Shown here: positions 42,168 to 50,599 of the stretch, piece after piece | Position numbering within the stretch: the first letter of the stretch is position 1 | How the letters are laid out: every line of letters begins with the position of its first letter | Source of the DNA: Streptosporangium carneum | GTDB taxonomy: Bacteria > Actinomycetota > Actinomycetes > Streptosporangiales > Streptosporangiaceae | Length of the DNA: 64,000 bases | Assembly (NCBI RefSeq): GCF_027922005.1 | Contig: NZ_BSEV01000033.1 | Span: 1-64,000, forward strand | Reading direction: 5' to 3' | Program-made: the position numbers and the translations under genes | Notes under the pieces: model-generated | What the model was told of the DNA's origin: nothing | The model's database searches: none | What the model saw: the letters and a program-made list of their open reading frames with translations, nothing else

Positions 42168-45068
42168 TCAGGGGGTGAAGACGTGGTCGACCAGTCTGGC
42201 CGCCGCCTTGCCGTCGTCTCTGGGGACGTACAGGCTCCTGAAGCGTTCGTAGCGTTCCGCGTGGACGGCGGCCAGGGTGTCGATCGACTTGAGGGCCTCG
42301 ACGACGTCGGCGCTCGTGGTCAGCAGCGGACTCGGGGCCTCGGCGGCCAGGTCGAGGTAGAGGCCGCGCTTGCCCGAGTAGCGCTGCAGGTCGTGGGTGA
42401 ACAGGAGAATGGGCCGGCCTGTGGCGGCGAAGTCGAACATGATGGAGGAATAGTCCGTGACCAGCACGTCGGCGACCAGTAGCAGGTCCGTCACGTCCGG
42501 GTAGGCCGTGACGTCGAGCCCGAGGCCCTCGGGGACGTTGGGGGCCGCCTGCATCGGGTGCGCCCTGATGAGGAACTCGTGCCCGGGCCCCAGCACCTGA
42601 CGCGCCCGCTTCAGGTCCAGTTTGACCGTGGAGCTCTTGCGGTCGTAGTCGCGGAAGGTCGGCGCGTACAGGACCAGCCGAGTGTCCTGGGCGACGCCGA
42701 GCCTGCGGCGCACCCGCGCCGCCAGCTCGTCCCGGTCGGGGGCGGAGAGCACGTCGTTGCGCGGGAAGCCGGTCTCCAGGACCTCGCCCTGGTATCCGAA
42801 CGCCTTGCGCAGGATCGGGGTCGCCCACGGGCTCTGGGACAGCAGCAGGTCCCAGCCGCGCACCTCGACGGCCTGCCGGTGCCAGGCGGGCGGCTTCGGG
42901 TCACGGGACATGTGCGGCAGGTCGTTGCCCAGGCGCTTGAGCGGGCTGCCGTGCCAGGTCTGCACGACCGTCTGGTCCTCGCGGGCCCTGAACCACTGCG
43001 GCAGGAAGCCGTTGGTCACCACGTGTCGCGAGCGCGCGAGCACGGCGTAGTGCTCGCGGCTGCCCGCCCTGACGACCCTGGGCCTGATGTCGGAGCCGAA
43101 GCCGAGTTCGGCGGAGCCCGGAGGCGTGAACGCGCCGTCCTTGACCACCCAGACGTGTTCGCGGTCGTCGCCGCGCCGTACGAGCTCCTCGTAGATCGCC
43201 CGGACGTTGCCTTCGTACTGGCGGCCGTCGTAGGCCACGTAGACGGTCGCCTCGTCCAGCTCGCGGGCCCGCTCGGCCGGGTAGAACGAGCGCTGCAGGG
43301 CGTACAGGCCGCCGGCGCCCTTCTCGTCGTCGGGCCTGTCCTCCGCGACGGTCAGCACCGGCACGTCGAACCGGGTGGACAGCAGGCGGTACGCCCGGCC
43401 CTCGCGGATCCGCGGTTCCTCGTCCAGCGTGGCCAGGGCGGCGTGGTCGACGCGGAAGGGCACGACCTCCCCCGAGGAGGCGCGGGTCGTCATGCTCCAG
43501 GTGCCGCTGCCCAGCGCCGCGGCCTCCCCGAACCTGGGCATGGCCGAGGGCGTGAACCGCAGGGAGAAACGCCCTTCGGCACGCTCCATGGGCACGGTGT
43601 GGGTCACCCCGCCGCGGTTCCTGAGCGTCAGCTCGGCGGCCCCCGAACCCGGGTAGGAGCCTTCGAGCGTGAGGACGCCCTGGTCGTCCCAGGTCGCCGA
43701 GGAGATGACAGGGCGGATCCGGTGCGCGGAGACGATGACGCGGTCACGCCGGTCGCCCAGCACGGTGATCTCCCGGTCTCCGACGACCGTGCGGCTCTCC
43801 TCGGCTTCGCCGATCATGACGGGCGCGGCGGGGTCGCCCTTCGGCTCGATCCAGAGCCTGCCGCCGTCGCGCTCCTGCAGCAGCGAGTCGACGGCGAGCG
43901 GGACGACGACCCGTGTGCCGCCCTCGACGGCGGTGAACTCGGCGGACATCCGGTGGCCGTCCAGGCGCGCCTGTCCTCTGCCCTCGCTCCTGCCGGGCAG
44001 GAACACCGTCAGCTCCAGACGGTCGCCGTCGAGACGCACCCCGGTCAGCTCGGCCCTGGTGGGCTGGAGCGCGATCTGGAGGGCGCGGTCGGAGGTCCAG
44101 ACAGGGCGCACCCACCAGCCGCCGGGCAGCCCGAGCCCGGCGGGGCGTTCGGTCCGCCCGATCGAGGGGCCGCGGAGCAGGCCGGTGGCGCGCGCGCCCC
44201 GGCTCCAGATCACGATCTCGGCGCGCCAGGTCGTGGTGTCGGGAACGGTCGCCCGGTGGCGAAGCATCCTCCTGACCCCGTGCACGAGGGACCGCACGCC
44301 CCCGCGCCAGCGCAGCGGCCAGGGGCTCAGCTCGGCGACGAACCCGGACCAGTCGTAGTTGCAGCCGGGCTCGTCGGCCCCGTGGGTGGCCTCGGGGTGG
44401 AAGACCCTGCGGGTGCGCAGCCGTACCGGCGGCAGCCAGCGGGGGCCGCGCAGCACGACCGTCGCCCGGTTGAACCGGGGGCCGCGGACGGAGAGCCCCG
44501 CCAGGTAGGCGTGGCCGCTGACCCGCAACCGCCCCTGCGACCAGGAGATGTCCTCGACCTGCGTCATCGGGATCAGGTCGGAGGCCCGCAGGCGGTACAT
44601 GGCCTCGGGCAGCTCGTCCTGGAGCGGCAGGTTGGCGTACCAGCGCAGCCGCCTGCGGACCCTCCTGGACGGCTCGGCGGCGGCGGCGGTGAGTTTCTGG
44701 AGCGCGTCGCCGTCGGCGAGGTCGTCCACGTCGCGGTGCTCGACCAGGTGGAAGGCGATCCTGCGGGCGACCGGCAGGTCGCGCTTGACCCGCTCGTCCA
44801 CCCCGGCGAGGTAGGGCTTGAAGAGTGTGACGAACTCGCGGCGGCGGGCCGCGCCGCGTTTGACCGCCAGGTCCAGGCGGGAGCCGAGCGGACCGGCCAG
44901 CACCCCGGCGTCGAAACGACGGCGCTGGGCGGGCGTCAGCCCCTCGGCCAGCACCGCTGTCGCGATCGATTCGAGCGGTTCTCCCCGGTCACAGAGATCC
45001 TGAACAGCTCGGAGGCGATCCACGACTGGATCGCCGCCGGCTCGGGCGGACGTGACGCCGGTGGCCAT
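42168..45068 (-). CDS. CDP-glycerol/teichoic acid polymerase-like (TagF family)
   Basis: A 966-residue protein. The C-terminal half (about 600-966) is the CDP-glycerol glycerophosphotransferase catalytic domain, with QTWHGSPLKRLG, VLETGFPRND, LYAPTFRDY, LIRAHPM and VTDYSSIMFDFA. Those are the GT-B active-site motifs of TagF-type teichoic acid polymerases. The N-terminal 600 residues (helical at first, then beta-rich) are unlike standard TagF and may bind the membrane or acceptor. It would extend a polyol-phosphate cell-wall polymer at the cytoplasmic face. I use ATG 45068 (AAAGGCGG upstream); the in-frame region to 45218 has poor bias. Confidence 0.85.
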   Translation of the reverse strand: MATGVTSARAGGDPVVDRLRAVQDLCDRGEPLESIATAVLAEGLTPAQRRRFDAGVLAGPLGSRLDLAVKRGAARRREFVTLFKPYLAGVDERVKRDLPVARRIAFHLVEHRDVDDLADGDALQKLTAAAAEPSRRVRRRLRWYANLPLQDELPEAMYRLRASDLIPMTQVEDISWSQGRLRVSGHAYLAGLSVRGPRFNRATVVLRGPRWLPPVRLRTRRVFHPEATHGADEPGCNYDWSGFVAELSPWPLRWRGGVRSLVHGVRRMLRHRATVPDTTTWRAEIVIWSRGARATGLLRGPSIGRTERPAGLGLPGGWWVRPVWTSDRALQIALQPTRAELTGVRLDGDRLELTVFLPGRSEGRGQARLDGHRMSAEFTAVEGGTRVVVPLAVDSLLQERDGGRLWIEPKGDPAAPVMIGEAEESRTVVGDREITVLGDRRDRVIVSAHRIRPVISSATWDDQGVLTLEGSYPGSGAAELTLRNRGGVTHTVPMERAEGRFSLRFTPSAMPRFGEAAALGSGTWSMTTRASSGEVVPFRVDHAALATLDEEPRIREGRAYRLLSTRFDVPVLTVAEDRPDDEKGAGGLYALQRSFYPAERARELDEATVYVAYDGRQYEGNVRAIYEELVRRGDDREHVWVVKDGAFTPPGSAELGFGSDIRPRVVRAGSREHYAVLARSRHVVTNGFLPQWFRAREDQTVVQTWHGSPLKRLGNDLPHMSRDPKPPAWHRQAVEVRGWDLLLSQSPWATPILRKAFGYQGEVLETGFPRNDVLSAPDRDELAARVRRRLGVAQDTRLVLYAPTFRDYDRKSSTVKLDLKRARQVLGPGHEFLIRAHPMQAAPNVPEGLGLDVTAYPDVTDLLLVADVLVTDYSSIMFDFAATGRPILLFTHDLQRYSGKRGLYLDLAAEAPSPLLTTSADVVEALKSIDTLAAVHAERYERFRSLYVPRDDGKAAARLVDHVFTP

Positions 45069-45135
45069 GGGGAAGGCACCGCCTTTCGGACAGAGCGCTG
45101 TCCTAGGCAATGGTAGTGGGCCACGCAGAAGCCGG

Positions 45136-45456
45136 TTACGCGGTGATTTCCGGCAGCCCGTCCCACCTCGCCGCCCGCATGTCGGCGCGCTCGCCCCGCA
45201 GGGGCGTCTCCTCCTCACGCCACCTGGTCAGACAGCGCGCCTCGTGGCCCGGAGCGGGGGTTCCGTCCGCGTGGACGACGCGCCACCACGGCACGCCGCC
45301 ACCCCAGGTCGACATGACTCTCCCGACCTGGCGCGGACCGCCCTCACCGAGGTACTCGGCGATGTCGCCGTAGGACATCACCATGCCGCGCGGGATGCGT
45401 TCGACCAGGTCGAGCACCCGCTCGGCGTACGGGGTCGGGTGGCCTACTGACTCCAT
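45136..45456 (-). CDS. Alkyltransferase-like (Atl) DNA-base-binding protein
   Basis: A 106-residue MGMT-fold protein: 'PRGMVMSYGDIAEYLG' recognition helix, the Arg finger in 'VGRVMS', and PWWRVVHADG at the site where the repair enzyme has PCHR. The nucleophilic Cys is replaced by Trp, so it cannot transfer alkyl groups. Atl proteins flip O6-alkylguanine and flag it for nucleotide-excision repair. Start ATG 45456 overlaps the upstream hypothetical gene by 13 bp. It corresponds in order to Rv3204. Confidence 0.9.
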   Translation of the reverse strand: MESVGHPTPYAERVLDLVERIPRGMVMSYGDIAEYLGEGGPRQVGRVMSTWGGGVPWWRVVHADGTPAPGHEARCLTRWREEETPLRGERADMRAARWDGLPEITA

Positions 45457-45812
45457 ACGGTCGGTCCGGCCGCGAGGATCTCGTCGAGCTTGCCGAACTC
45501 GTAGGCCGTCGAACCGTTCAGCTGCTCGACGAGGCCGTCACGGATGGCGTACGACTCTCCGTCCTCGCCGACCAGGCGCGCGCCGAGCAGGGCGGACGCC
45601 CTGGCCAGCTGTGCCACCTGCCAGTCGGACCCCGGTGTGCCGGAAAGGGAGCCGTCCCATGTGGCGATGGGGTGCACCCCGTCGCGGTGGCGAGCCAGGA
45701 CCTCGCCCTTCTCCTGTGAACCACGGAACTCGAACCCCGCCTGCCCCAGCACAGTCGCGAGCTCCGCGAAGGCGAGAGGCGCCGGGCGCTCCACGCGCAA
45801 CTCGTACCCCAT
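45444..45812 (-). CDS. Conserved hypothetical protein upstream of atl
   Basis: A 122-residue acidic protein starting MGYELRVERP (ATG 45812, with an AAGGT ribosome site 10 bases upstream). Its reading frame overlaps the atl gene by 13 bp, so translation is coupled. Domain structure is not recognised. Its place corresponds to Rv3205c in the conserved order (recalled). The in-frame extension to 46013 lacks support. Confidence 0.75.
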   Translation of the reverse strand: MGYELRVERPAPLAFAELATVLGQAGFEFRGSQEKGEVLARHRDGVHPIATWDGSLSGTPGSDWQVAQLARASALLGARLVGEDGESYAIRDGLVEQLNGSTAYEFGKLDEILAAGPTVWSQ

Positions 45813-46054
45813 GATGCGCGACCTTAGCGAATGTTTGACGGTTACCGGACCATGTGAGCCGCCATCGGGCCGACCGCGTCCGAACAGTGTCCAAAAAGCG
45901 TTCGAATCGAATTCAACACGGCTCGTGTTCCGCGGAGGCCAGGACACCACGGCGGTACGGACGGCGGCGCGGACGGCCGTGCGCCCGCCCGGCGCGGAGG
46001 GCCGTCGGCCCATGGGCCCACCCTACGCCCGCCGACCCGTCGGCCGCCTTCCCC
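45813..46054. other. Intergenic region, no gene seen
   Basis: A 242-bp gap between the conserved hypothetical gene and the subtilase module. There are AT-richer stretches near 45830-45850 and 45890-45915. It probably contains the promoter of the downstream (leftward) atl pair. No RNA gene or terminator hairpin stands out. Confidence 0.4.
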
Positions 46055-47305
46055 TCACCCCGCGGGGCCGGGACCCCGCGGCCCGCCGGTCCCCGCGGTG
46101 AACGTCCCGGCCCGCTCGGAGCGGCGGGTGAGCGTCACCACGGCCCAGCCGAACGCCAGCAGGCCCATGAGCAGGCCCACGCCGTACAGCCAGAGCCTGA
46201 CGGGCTCGGGACCGGGACGGGCGGGTTCGCGGGGCAGGGGGCCCTGGCCGAAACGGCGGTTCTCCGGCTGCGGCGTCTGGGCCGCGCCGCGCATGAGCTC
46301 TCCCGCCCTGGCCAGTGCCGCGCTCGCATCGACCACGCCGAAGCCGACGTGATCGTCGTATCCGGCGGTGGGGGCGGAGGTGGCGGTCGAGGTCAGCGCC
46401 CGCGACACCAGATGCGGCGGGATATCCGGATATTTCGCTTTTATGAGTGCGACCACTCCGGCGACCAGCGCGGCCGCCGAACTGGTCCCGTCCGAGGAGC
46501 CGTACCCCCCGCCGGGGATCGCCACGGGCACGTCCACGCCCGGCGCGGAGACGAGGACCGAGAGGTTGTCGCTGCTGAAACCCGCGGGCTCGTCCGCCTC
46601 GTCGACCGCGCCGACGCCGATGACCCCCGAGTATCCCGCGGGGAAGTTCCAGAAGGAGGTGTCGTTGTTGACGGAGTACACCGAGCCGCCGTCGTTGCCG
46701 ACGGCCGCGACCAGTACCACTCCCCGGGACAGGGCGTACGAGACCGCGTCGCGCTCGGCTCTGTGCGCGCCGTACGCGCCCAGCGACATGCTGACGACCT
46801 TGGCCCCGTGGTCCGCGGCGTAGCGGATCGCGCGGGCCAGCGGGCTGTCCTCGCGCGTCCGCGAGTCCTCCTCCGGCGGCACGAAGTCGCCCTCCGGCGT
46901 CTCCTCCCGCAGGATCAGCGGCAGGGACAGGATCCTGGCCTCGGGCGCGACGCCGAGAAGCCCGCCCTTCCCCTTGCCCGCCCCGGCGATGAGCGAGGCC
47001 ATCGCGGTGCCGTGCCAGCCCGCGGAGGGGTCGCTCCCGTCGAACTCGACCGAGCCCATCTCCGGCCCCGAGATCACCCGTCCGCGCAGCTCGGCGACCT
47101 GGTCGTCGACGCCGCTGTCGACCAGGGCGACGGTCACCCCCGCTCCCCTGGTGACCTTCCACGCCCGCTCGACGTTCATCTTCTCCAGCACCCAGCGCTG
47201 GTCCTGGCGCACGTCGGCCGCGCCCGCGGGGGCGCAGACCGGAGCGCAGGTCGCCAGGAGGACCGCGACCAGGGCGCTCGCGGCCCACGACCGCCGCCTC
47301 AACAC
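46055..47305 (-). CDS. Mycosin-like subtilase (S8), module copy A
   Basis: A 416-residue subtilase. Signal peptide (about 1-35), then the catalytic triad motifs: Asp in ALVDSGVD, His in WHGTAMASLIAG, Ser in GTSSAAALVAG; the oxyanion Asn lies in AAVGNDGG. A C-terminal helix (about 368-390) should anchor it in the membrane with a short basic cytoplasmic tail. That layout matches type VII-associated mycosins, but no ecc genes are in the window. The preferred start is GTG 47305 (VLRRR), 7 bp into the upstream gene's stop. GTG 47323 is an alternative. It forms a coupled pair with the ectodomain gene. Confidence 0.85.
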   Translation of the reverse strand: MLRRRSWAASALVAVLLATCAPVCAPAGAADVRQDQRWVLEKMNVERAWKVTRGAGVTVALVDSGVDDQVAELRGRVISGPEMGSVEFDGSDPSAGWHGTAMASLIAGAGKGKGGLLGVAPEARILSLPLILREETPEGDFVPPEEDSRTREDSPLARAIRYAADHGAKVVSMSLGAYGAHRAERDAVSYALSRGVVLVAAVGNDGGSVYSVNNDTSFWNFPAGYSGVIGVGAVDEADEPAGFSSDNLSVLVSAPGVDVPVAIPGGGYGSSDGTSSAAALVAGVVALIKAKYPDIPPHLVSRALTSTATSAPTAGYDDHVGFGVVDASAALARAGELMRGAAQTPQPENRRFGQGPLPREPARPGPEPVRLWLYGVGLLMGLLAFGWAVVTLTRRSERAGTFTAGTGGPRGPGPAG

Positions 47306-48369
47306 ACGTTTCCCTGCGTGCACTGGGGCACGGCACTGGGCTCGTCACCCAGGGCACGGGCTATGTGCCCGGTGATGGACTGCGCGGTCGGCCACAGCTC
47401 GCTGTGCAGGATCTCCTCGGGAGGGATCGCCTGGCGGGTGCGGCCGTCGGCGTAGCCCGCCGTGGAGAAGACGAGGTAGGGGCCGGCCGCGACCCAGCCG
47501 TTGCGCTGCCGCTGGGCGGCGCCGAACGACTCGCTCGCCGTGCCGCGGAAGGCCACGGGCCGCACCCCCACCCGGTCGTCGACCGCCAGCTGCCCGGTCG
47601 CGGCGATCCGTCTCTCCTCGTCCGGCAGGACGGCGATGCCCACGGTGAAGACGAATGTGGACGTCTGGTCGGTGTAGGTGGCCCGCAGCAGGGTGCGGCA
47701 GCCGTGCTCGGCGAGCACGGAGCCGACCGGGGCGTCCAGGCCCGCCCCGCATGAGGTCTCCGGCGCGAGCCCGACGCGCCGGGCGTACTGCTGCGCGCGG
47801 CCGAGGCCGAGGTACCGCACCTCGGTGGGAAAGATCATGTCGGCGGGCCAGGTGTGCCAGCGCCGCGCGATGTCGTCCTGGATGTAGCGGGCCTGCTCGG
47901 CGGCGGTCAGCGGGCGGGCCCTCGTCTCGCGGAACAGCCCGACCGTGCCCGCGAGCACGTTGCTCGCGGCGATCGCCAGGATGATGCCCATCAGGACCAG
48001 GAAGACGGCGCGCAGCCGGACCCCCCGCTCCAGGGCCTCCAGCTCGGCGCGCTCGACGGCCAGGCGGTCACGGCCCGCCGCGGGCCAGGCGCGGACCCTC
48101 GCCCGTCTGCCCGAGGTCCCCGGCGGCCCCGTGGACCCGTCCATGGGGGCTCCCTGGACGCCGGGGCGCCGGGCTCGCGTTCCCGCGGAACGCGGCACCT
48201 GGGAGCCGCCCTGAGGCCAGCTCCCGGCAGGCGGCGCCCAGGAGCCGCCCTGGGGCCGGCTCCCGGCACGCGGCGCTCGGGAACCGTCCTGAGGCCGGTC
48301 ACCGCCGGTGTGCGGTCCCGAGGCTTCCAGAGGCCGTTCAGGCTCCTGGGACCGCCCGGGCTTCGACAT
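47299..48369 (-). CDS. Single-TM ectodomain protein paired with subtilase A
   Basis: A 356-residue protein. A long disordered N-terminal cytoplasmic stretch (about 1-85) is full of PQGGS- and PPAGS-type repeats, then one transmembrane helix (about 120-145). An extracytoplasmic domain of about 210 residues follows with four conserved Cys (PETSC, HGC and a terminal CxxxxxC). Motifs shared with the 49753-50487 paralogue: WPA-IFP, GCR-LRATY-D, FTVG, FRGT, GPYLV and DGR. No known domain. Its stop overlaps the subtilase A start, so they are co-translated, suggesting a substrate, inhibitor or partner of the protease. Confidence 0.72.
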   Translation of the reverse strand: MSKPGRSQEPERPLEASGPHTGGDRPQDGSRAPRAGSRPQGGSWAPPAGSWPQGGSQVPRSAGTRARRPGVQGAPMDGSTGPPGTSGRRARVRAWPAAGRDRLAVERAELEALERGVRLRAVFLVLMGIILAIAASNVLAGTVGLFRETRARPLTAAEQARYIQDDIARRWHTWPADMIFPTEVRYLGLGRAQQYARRVGLAPETSCGAGLDAPVGSVLAEHGCRTLLRATYTDQTSTFVFTVGIAVLPDEERRIAATGQLAVDDRVGVRPVAFRGTASESFGAAQRQRNGWVAAGPYLVFSTAGYADGRTRQAIPPEEILHSELWPTAQSITGHIARALGDEPSAVPQCTQGNVC

Positions 48370-48418
48370 AGTTCGATGCTACGTCGCGCGACTTCGCCGC
48401 CCTATCGCCGGAGTGTGT

Positions 48419-49759
48419 TTATCCGGTCGCGTCGCGTTCACCCTCCGGGCCGGGGAGGTCGGGAGGAGGGGCGCTCACCGAGCGTATCCGTCCGACGGAC
48501 ACGCCTATCGCCACCAGGGACGCGGCGGCGCCGAGCACGGCGACCAGGGCGATCGCCCCGTAGAGGTTGATCCTGTCGCGGTCCCGGCGGACCACCCGCA
48601 CGGGCTCGGCCGCCCCGCCCATCGGACGGGCGGGGTCGTGGACGCCCTCGCCCTTCGCGGTGAGGGTGTGCCGGGAGATCCTGGCGGCCTCGGCGAGCGC
48701 CCTCGGGGCGTTGACGACGCCGAAGCCCACCCCGGTGTCGTACCCCCCGCTCGGCCGCCTGGTCGCTCCCGCGGTGAGCGCCTGCGCGACCAGCGCAGGC
48801 GACATTTTCGGATATTTCGCTTTTATGAGGGCGGCGACACCGGAGACCAGCGCGGTCGCCTGGGAGGTGCCCCGGCCGACCCAGTACTCGTCACCCGGCC
48901 CGGCGCCGAGAATGTCCACTCCCGGGGCCGCCACCAGGACCGAGGGGTTCCAGTTGGAGAACGACGCCCTGCGCAACCGGCGGTCGGCCGCGGCGACCGA
49001 GACCACACCGGGGAAGGCCGCCGGATACGAGTAGGGGGCGTAGCCGGTCGGGGCGGGCTTTCCCGCTCCCTCGTTCCCCGCCGCCGCGACGAGCACGACC
49101 CCCTTGGAGATCGCGTAGCGGACCGCCGCCCGTTCCTCCCTGGTCGCCAGCTCCTTCGAGATCGACATGTTGATCACGTCCGCGCCGTGGTCGACGGCGT
49201 ACCTGATGCCCCTGGCCACCACGTTCTCGAACCGTTCCGCGGTGTTGAACTCCCGGAACCCCGGCTCCTCGTCCTCCAGGATCACCCGCACCGACAGGAT
49301 CCTCGCCCTCGGCGCGACGCCGATCACGCCGAGGGCCCCGCCGGGGCCGTGGCCGTGCCCCGCGATGAGCGAGGCCATGTAGGTGCCGTGCAGCCGCGAG
49401 GGGACCACCCCCCGCGGGTTGGCCCCCGCCGTGAAGTCCTTGCCCTCGACGACCGAGCCCGCCAGGTCACGGTGGCCGGGGTCGACCCCGGAGTCCAGGA
49501 CCGCCACCGTGACGTCCCCGCCCTTCGACACCCGCCAGGCGTCGGGCAGGTCCAGGGTCCGCAGCACCTGCCGCTGGCCGCCGCGCACGTCGTCGGCGTG
49601 CGCGGCGGGAACGGCGAGGCACGGCCAGACGGCGGCCAGAGCCAGCGCCGCCGCGCTTGCCGCGCCCGCCATGCCCGTCCGCCGTCCCCGGCGCCTCGGC
49701 GCCCTTTGCGGACCTCCCGGCGCCGCCTCGGCCCTCGGCGTCGCCCCGCGTCTCAGCAC
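48419..49759 (-). CDS. Mycosin-like subtilase (S8), module copy B
   Basis: A 446-residue subtilase with signal peptide (about 20-45). Triad motifs are AVLDSGVD, LHGTYMASLIAG and GTSQATALVSG; the oxyanion Asn is in AAAGNEGA. The C-terminal helix (about 400-425) again suggests a membrane anchor. It starts at GTG 49759, VLRRG, overlapping the ectodomain gene's TGA by 7 bp, exactly the arrangement of copy A. The two subtilases are moderately similar, consistent with an old duplication. No type VII secretion genes are near, so mycosin function is unproven. Confidence 0.85.
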   Translation of the reverse strand: MLRRGATPRAEAAPGGPQRAPRRRGRRTGMAGAASAAALALAAVWPCLAVPAAHADDVRGGQRQVLRTLDLPDAWRVSKGGDVTVAVLDSGVDPGHRDLAGSVVEGKDFTAGANPRGVVPSRLHGTYMASLIAGHGHGPGGALGVIGVAPRARILSVRVILEDEEPGFREFNTAERFENVVARGIRYAVDHGADVINMSISKELATREERAAVRYAISKGVVLVAAAGNEGAGKPAPTGYAPYSYPAAFPGVVSVAAADRRLRRASFSNWNPSVLVAAPGVDILGAGPGDEYWVGRGTSQATALVSGVAALIKAKYPKMSPALVAQALTAGATRRPSGGYDTGVGFGVVNAPRALAEAARISRHTLTAKGEGVHDPARPMGGAAEPVRVVRRDRDRINLYGAIALVAVLGAAASLVAIGVSVGRIRSVSAPPPDLPGPEGERDATG

Positions 49760-50487
49760 CGCCACCGCCCCGAACCGCAGACGGGCCGCGCGGGCGTCGA
49801 CAGGTCGGCGAGGATCCGGTCGGCGATGTCGCCGGTGAAGGCGAACATGGTCGGCCGCTGCTCCCCGACGGCCTTGGCGGGCCTGCCGTCGACCTGGCCG
49901 ACCGTGGTCATCACCACGTACGGCCCCGCCTGCCGTACCAGGCTGCCCTGCCTGCCCGCCGAGGTGAACCTGTCGGTGACCGTCCCGCGGAAGGCCAGCG
50001 CCCGCAGGCCGGGAGAGGGACGTCCCGTCCTCGGCAGCGCGGCCCTGGCCGCGGCGGCCCCCTTCTCCCCGGCGAAGGCCGCCACGCCGACGGTGACGAC
50101 GACTCCCTGGAGCGCGTCGAGATAGGTCGCGCGCAGCACCCCCTGGCAGCCCGCGCGCCGCAGCGTCTCGCGCAGTCCCGCGTCCACGGCCCTGTCGCAC
50201 CGCGTCTCCGGCGAGATGCCGACCCGGTGCGCCCTCTCCTCGCCGCCCTGCTCGGCCGCGTAGCCGATGCTCTCCGGGAAGATCCGCTCAGCGGGCCAGG
50301 ACAGCCAGCGCCCCGCCATCTCGACGGCGGCGGCCCGCTCGACCTCCGCCTGGTTGGGGCCGCGCGTGAGCTCCGCCCCCGCGGTACTCGAGGCGACCCC
50401 CGCCACGGCCGCGCAGACGAGCGTCAGCACGGACGCCGTGATCAGCACAGGCCAGGCGAGCCGTCGCTGACCTGGGACCACATTCAC
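49753..50487 (-). CDS. Single-TM ectodomain protein paired with subtilase B
   Basis: A 244-residue protein. A short N-terminus, one transmembrane helix (about residues 12-32), then an ectodomain sharing with its paralogue RW-WPAERIFP, RVG-PET-C, GCQ-LRATY-D, TVGVA, AFRGT, GPYVV and a terminal CxxxxxxC. It lacks the paralogue's 80-residue Pro/Gly-rich cytoplasmic tail. Its GTG start (50487) is preceded by AAGGTCAAGGA. Its last codons overlap the subtilase B start, so the two are translationally coupled. Family and function are unknown. Confidence 0.72.
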   Translation of the reverse strand: MNVVPGQRRLAWPVLITASVLTLVCAAVAGVASSTAGAELTRGPNQAEVERAAAVEMAGRWLSWPAERIFPESIGYAAEQGGEERAHRVGISPETRCDRAVDAGLRETLRRAGCQGVLRATYLDALQGVVVTVGVAAFAGEKGAAAARAALPRTGRPSPGLRALAFRGTVTDRFTSAGRQGSLVRQAGPYVVMTTVGQVDGRPAKAVGEQRPTMFAFTGDIADRILADLSTPARPVCGSGRWRC

Positions 50488-50543
50488 ATCCTTGACCTTA
50501 ATTCGGCCAGTGAGACCGCATTCGCCCGGTCCCCGGACAACGG

Positions 50544-50579
50544 GACGCCCCGCGGAGCCGTGAGGCTCGGCGGGGCGTC
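50544..50579 (-). terminator. Hairpin after moeZ
   Basis: GACGCCCCGC (50544-50553) and GCGGGGCGTC (50570-50579) form a 10-bp stem, extended by GAGCC/GGCTC inside. It lies 21 bp past the moeZ stop on the minus strand. There is no U-tract, so it could be a weak or Rho-assisted terminator, separating moeZ from the subtilase module. Confidence 0.6.
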
Positions 50580-50599
50580 GGCCGTGCGTTCGGATCGGT

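Noticed and set aside
42558-45116. 852-residue plus-strand ORF
   Set aside because: Antisense to the TagF-like gene; composition typical of mirror frames.
46055-50487. Type VII (ESX) secretion locus
   Set aside because: Subtilases resemble mycosins, but no EccB-E, WXG100 or PE/PPE genes are present.
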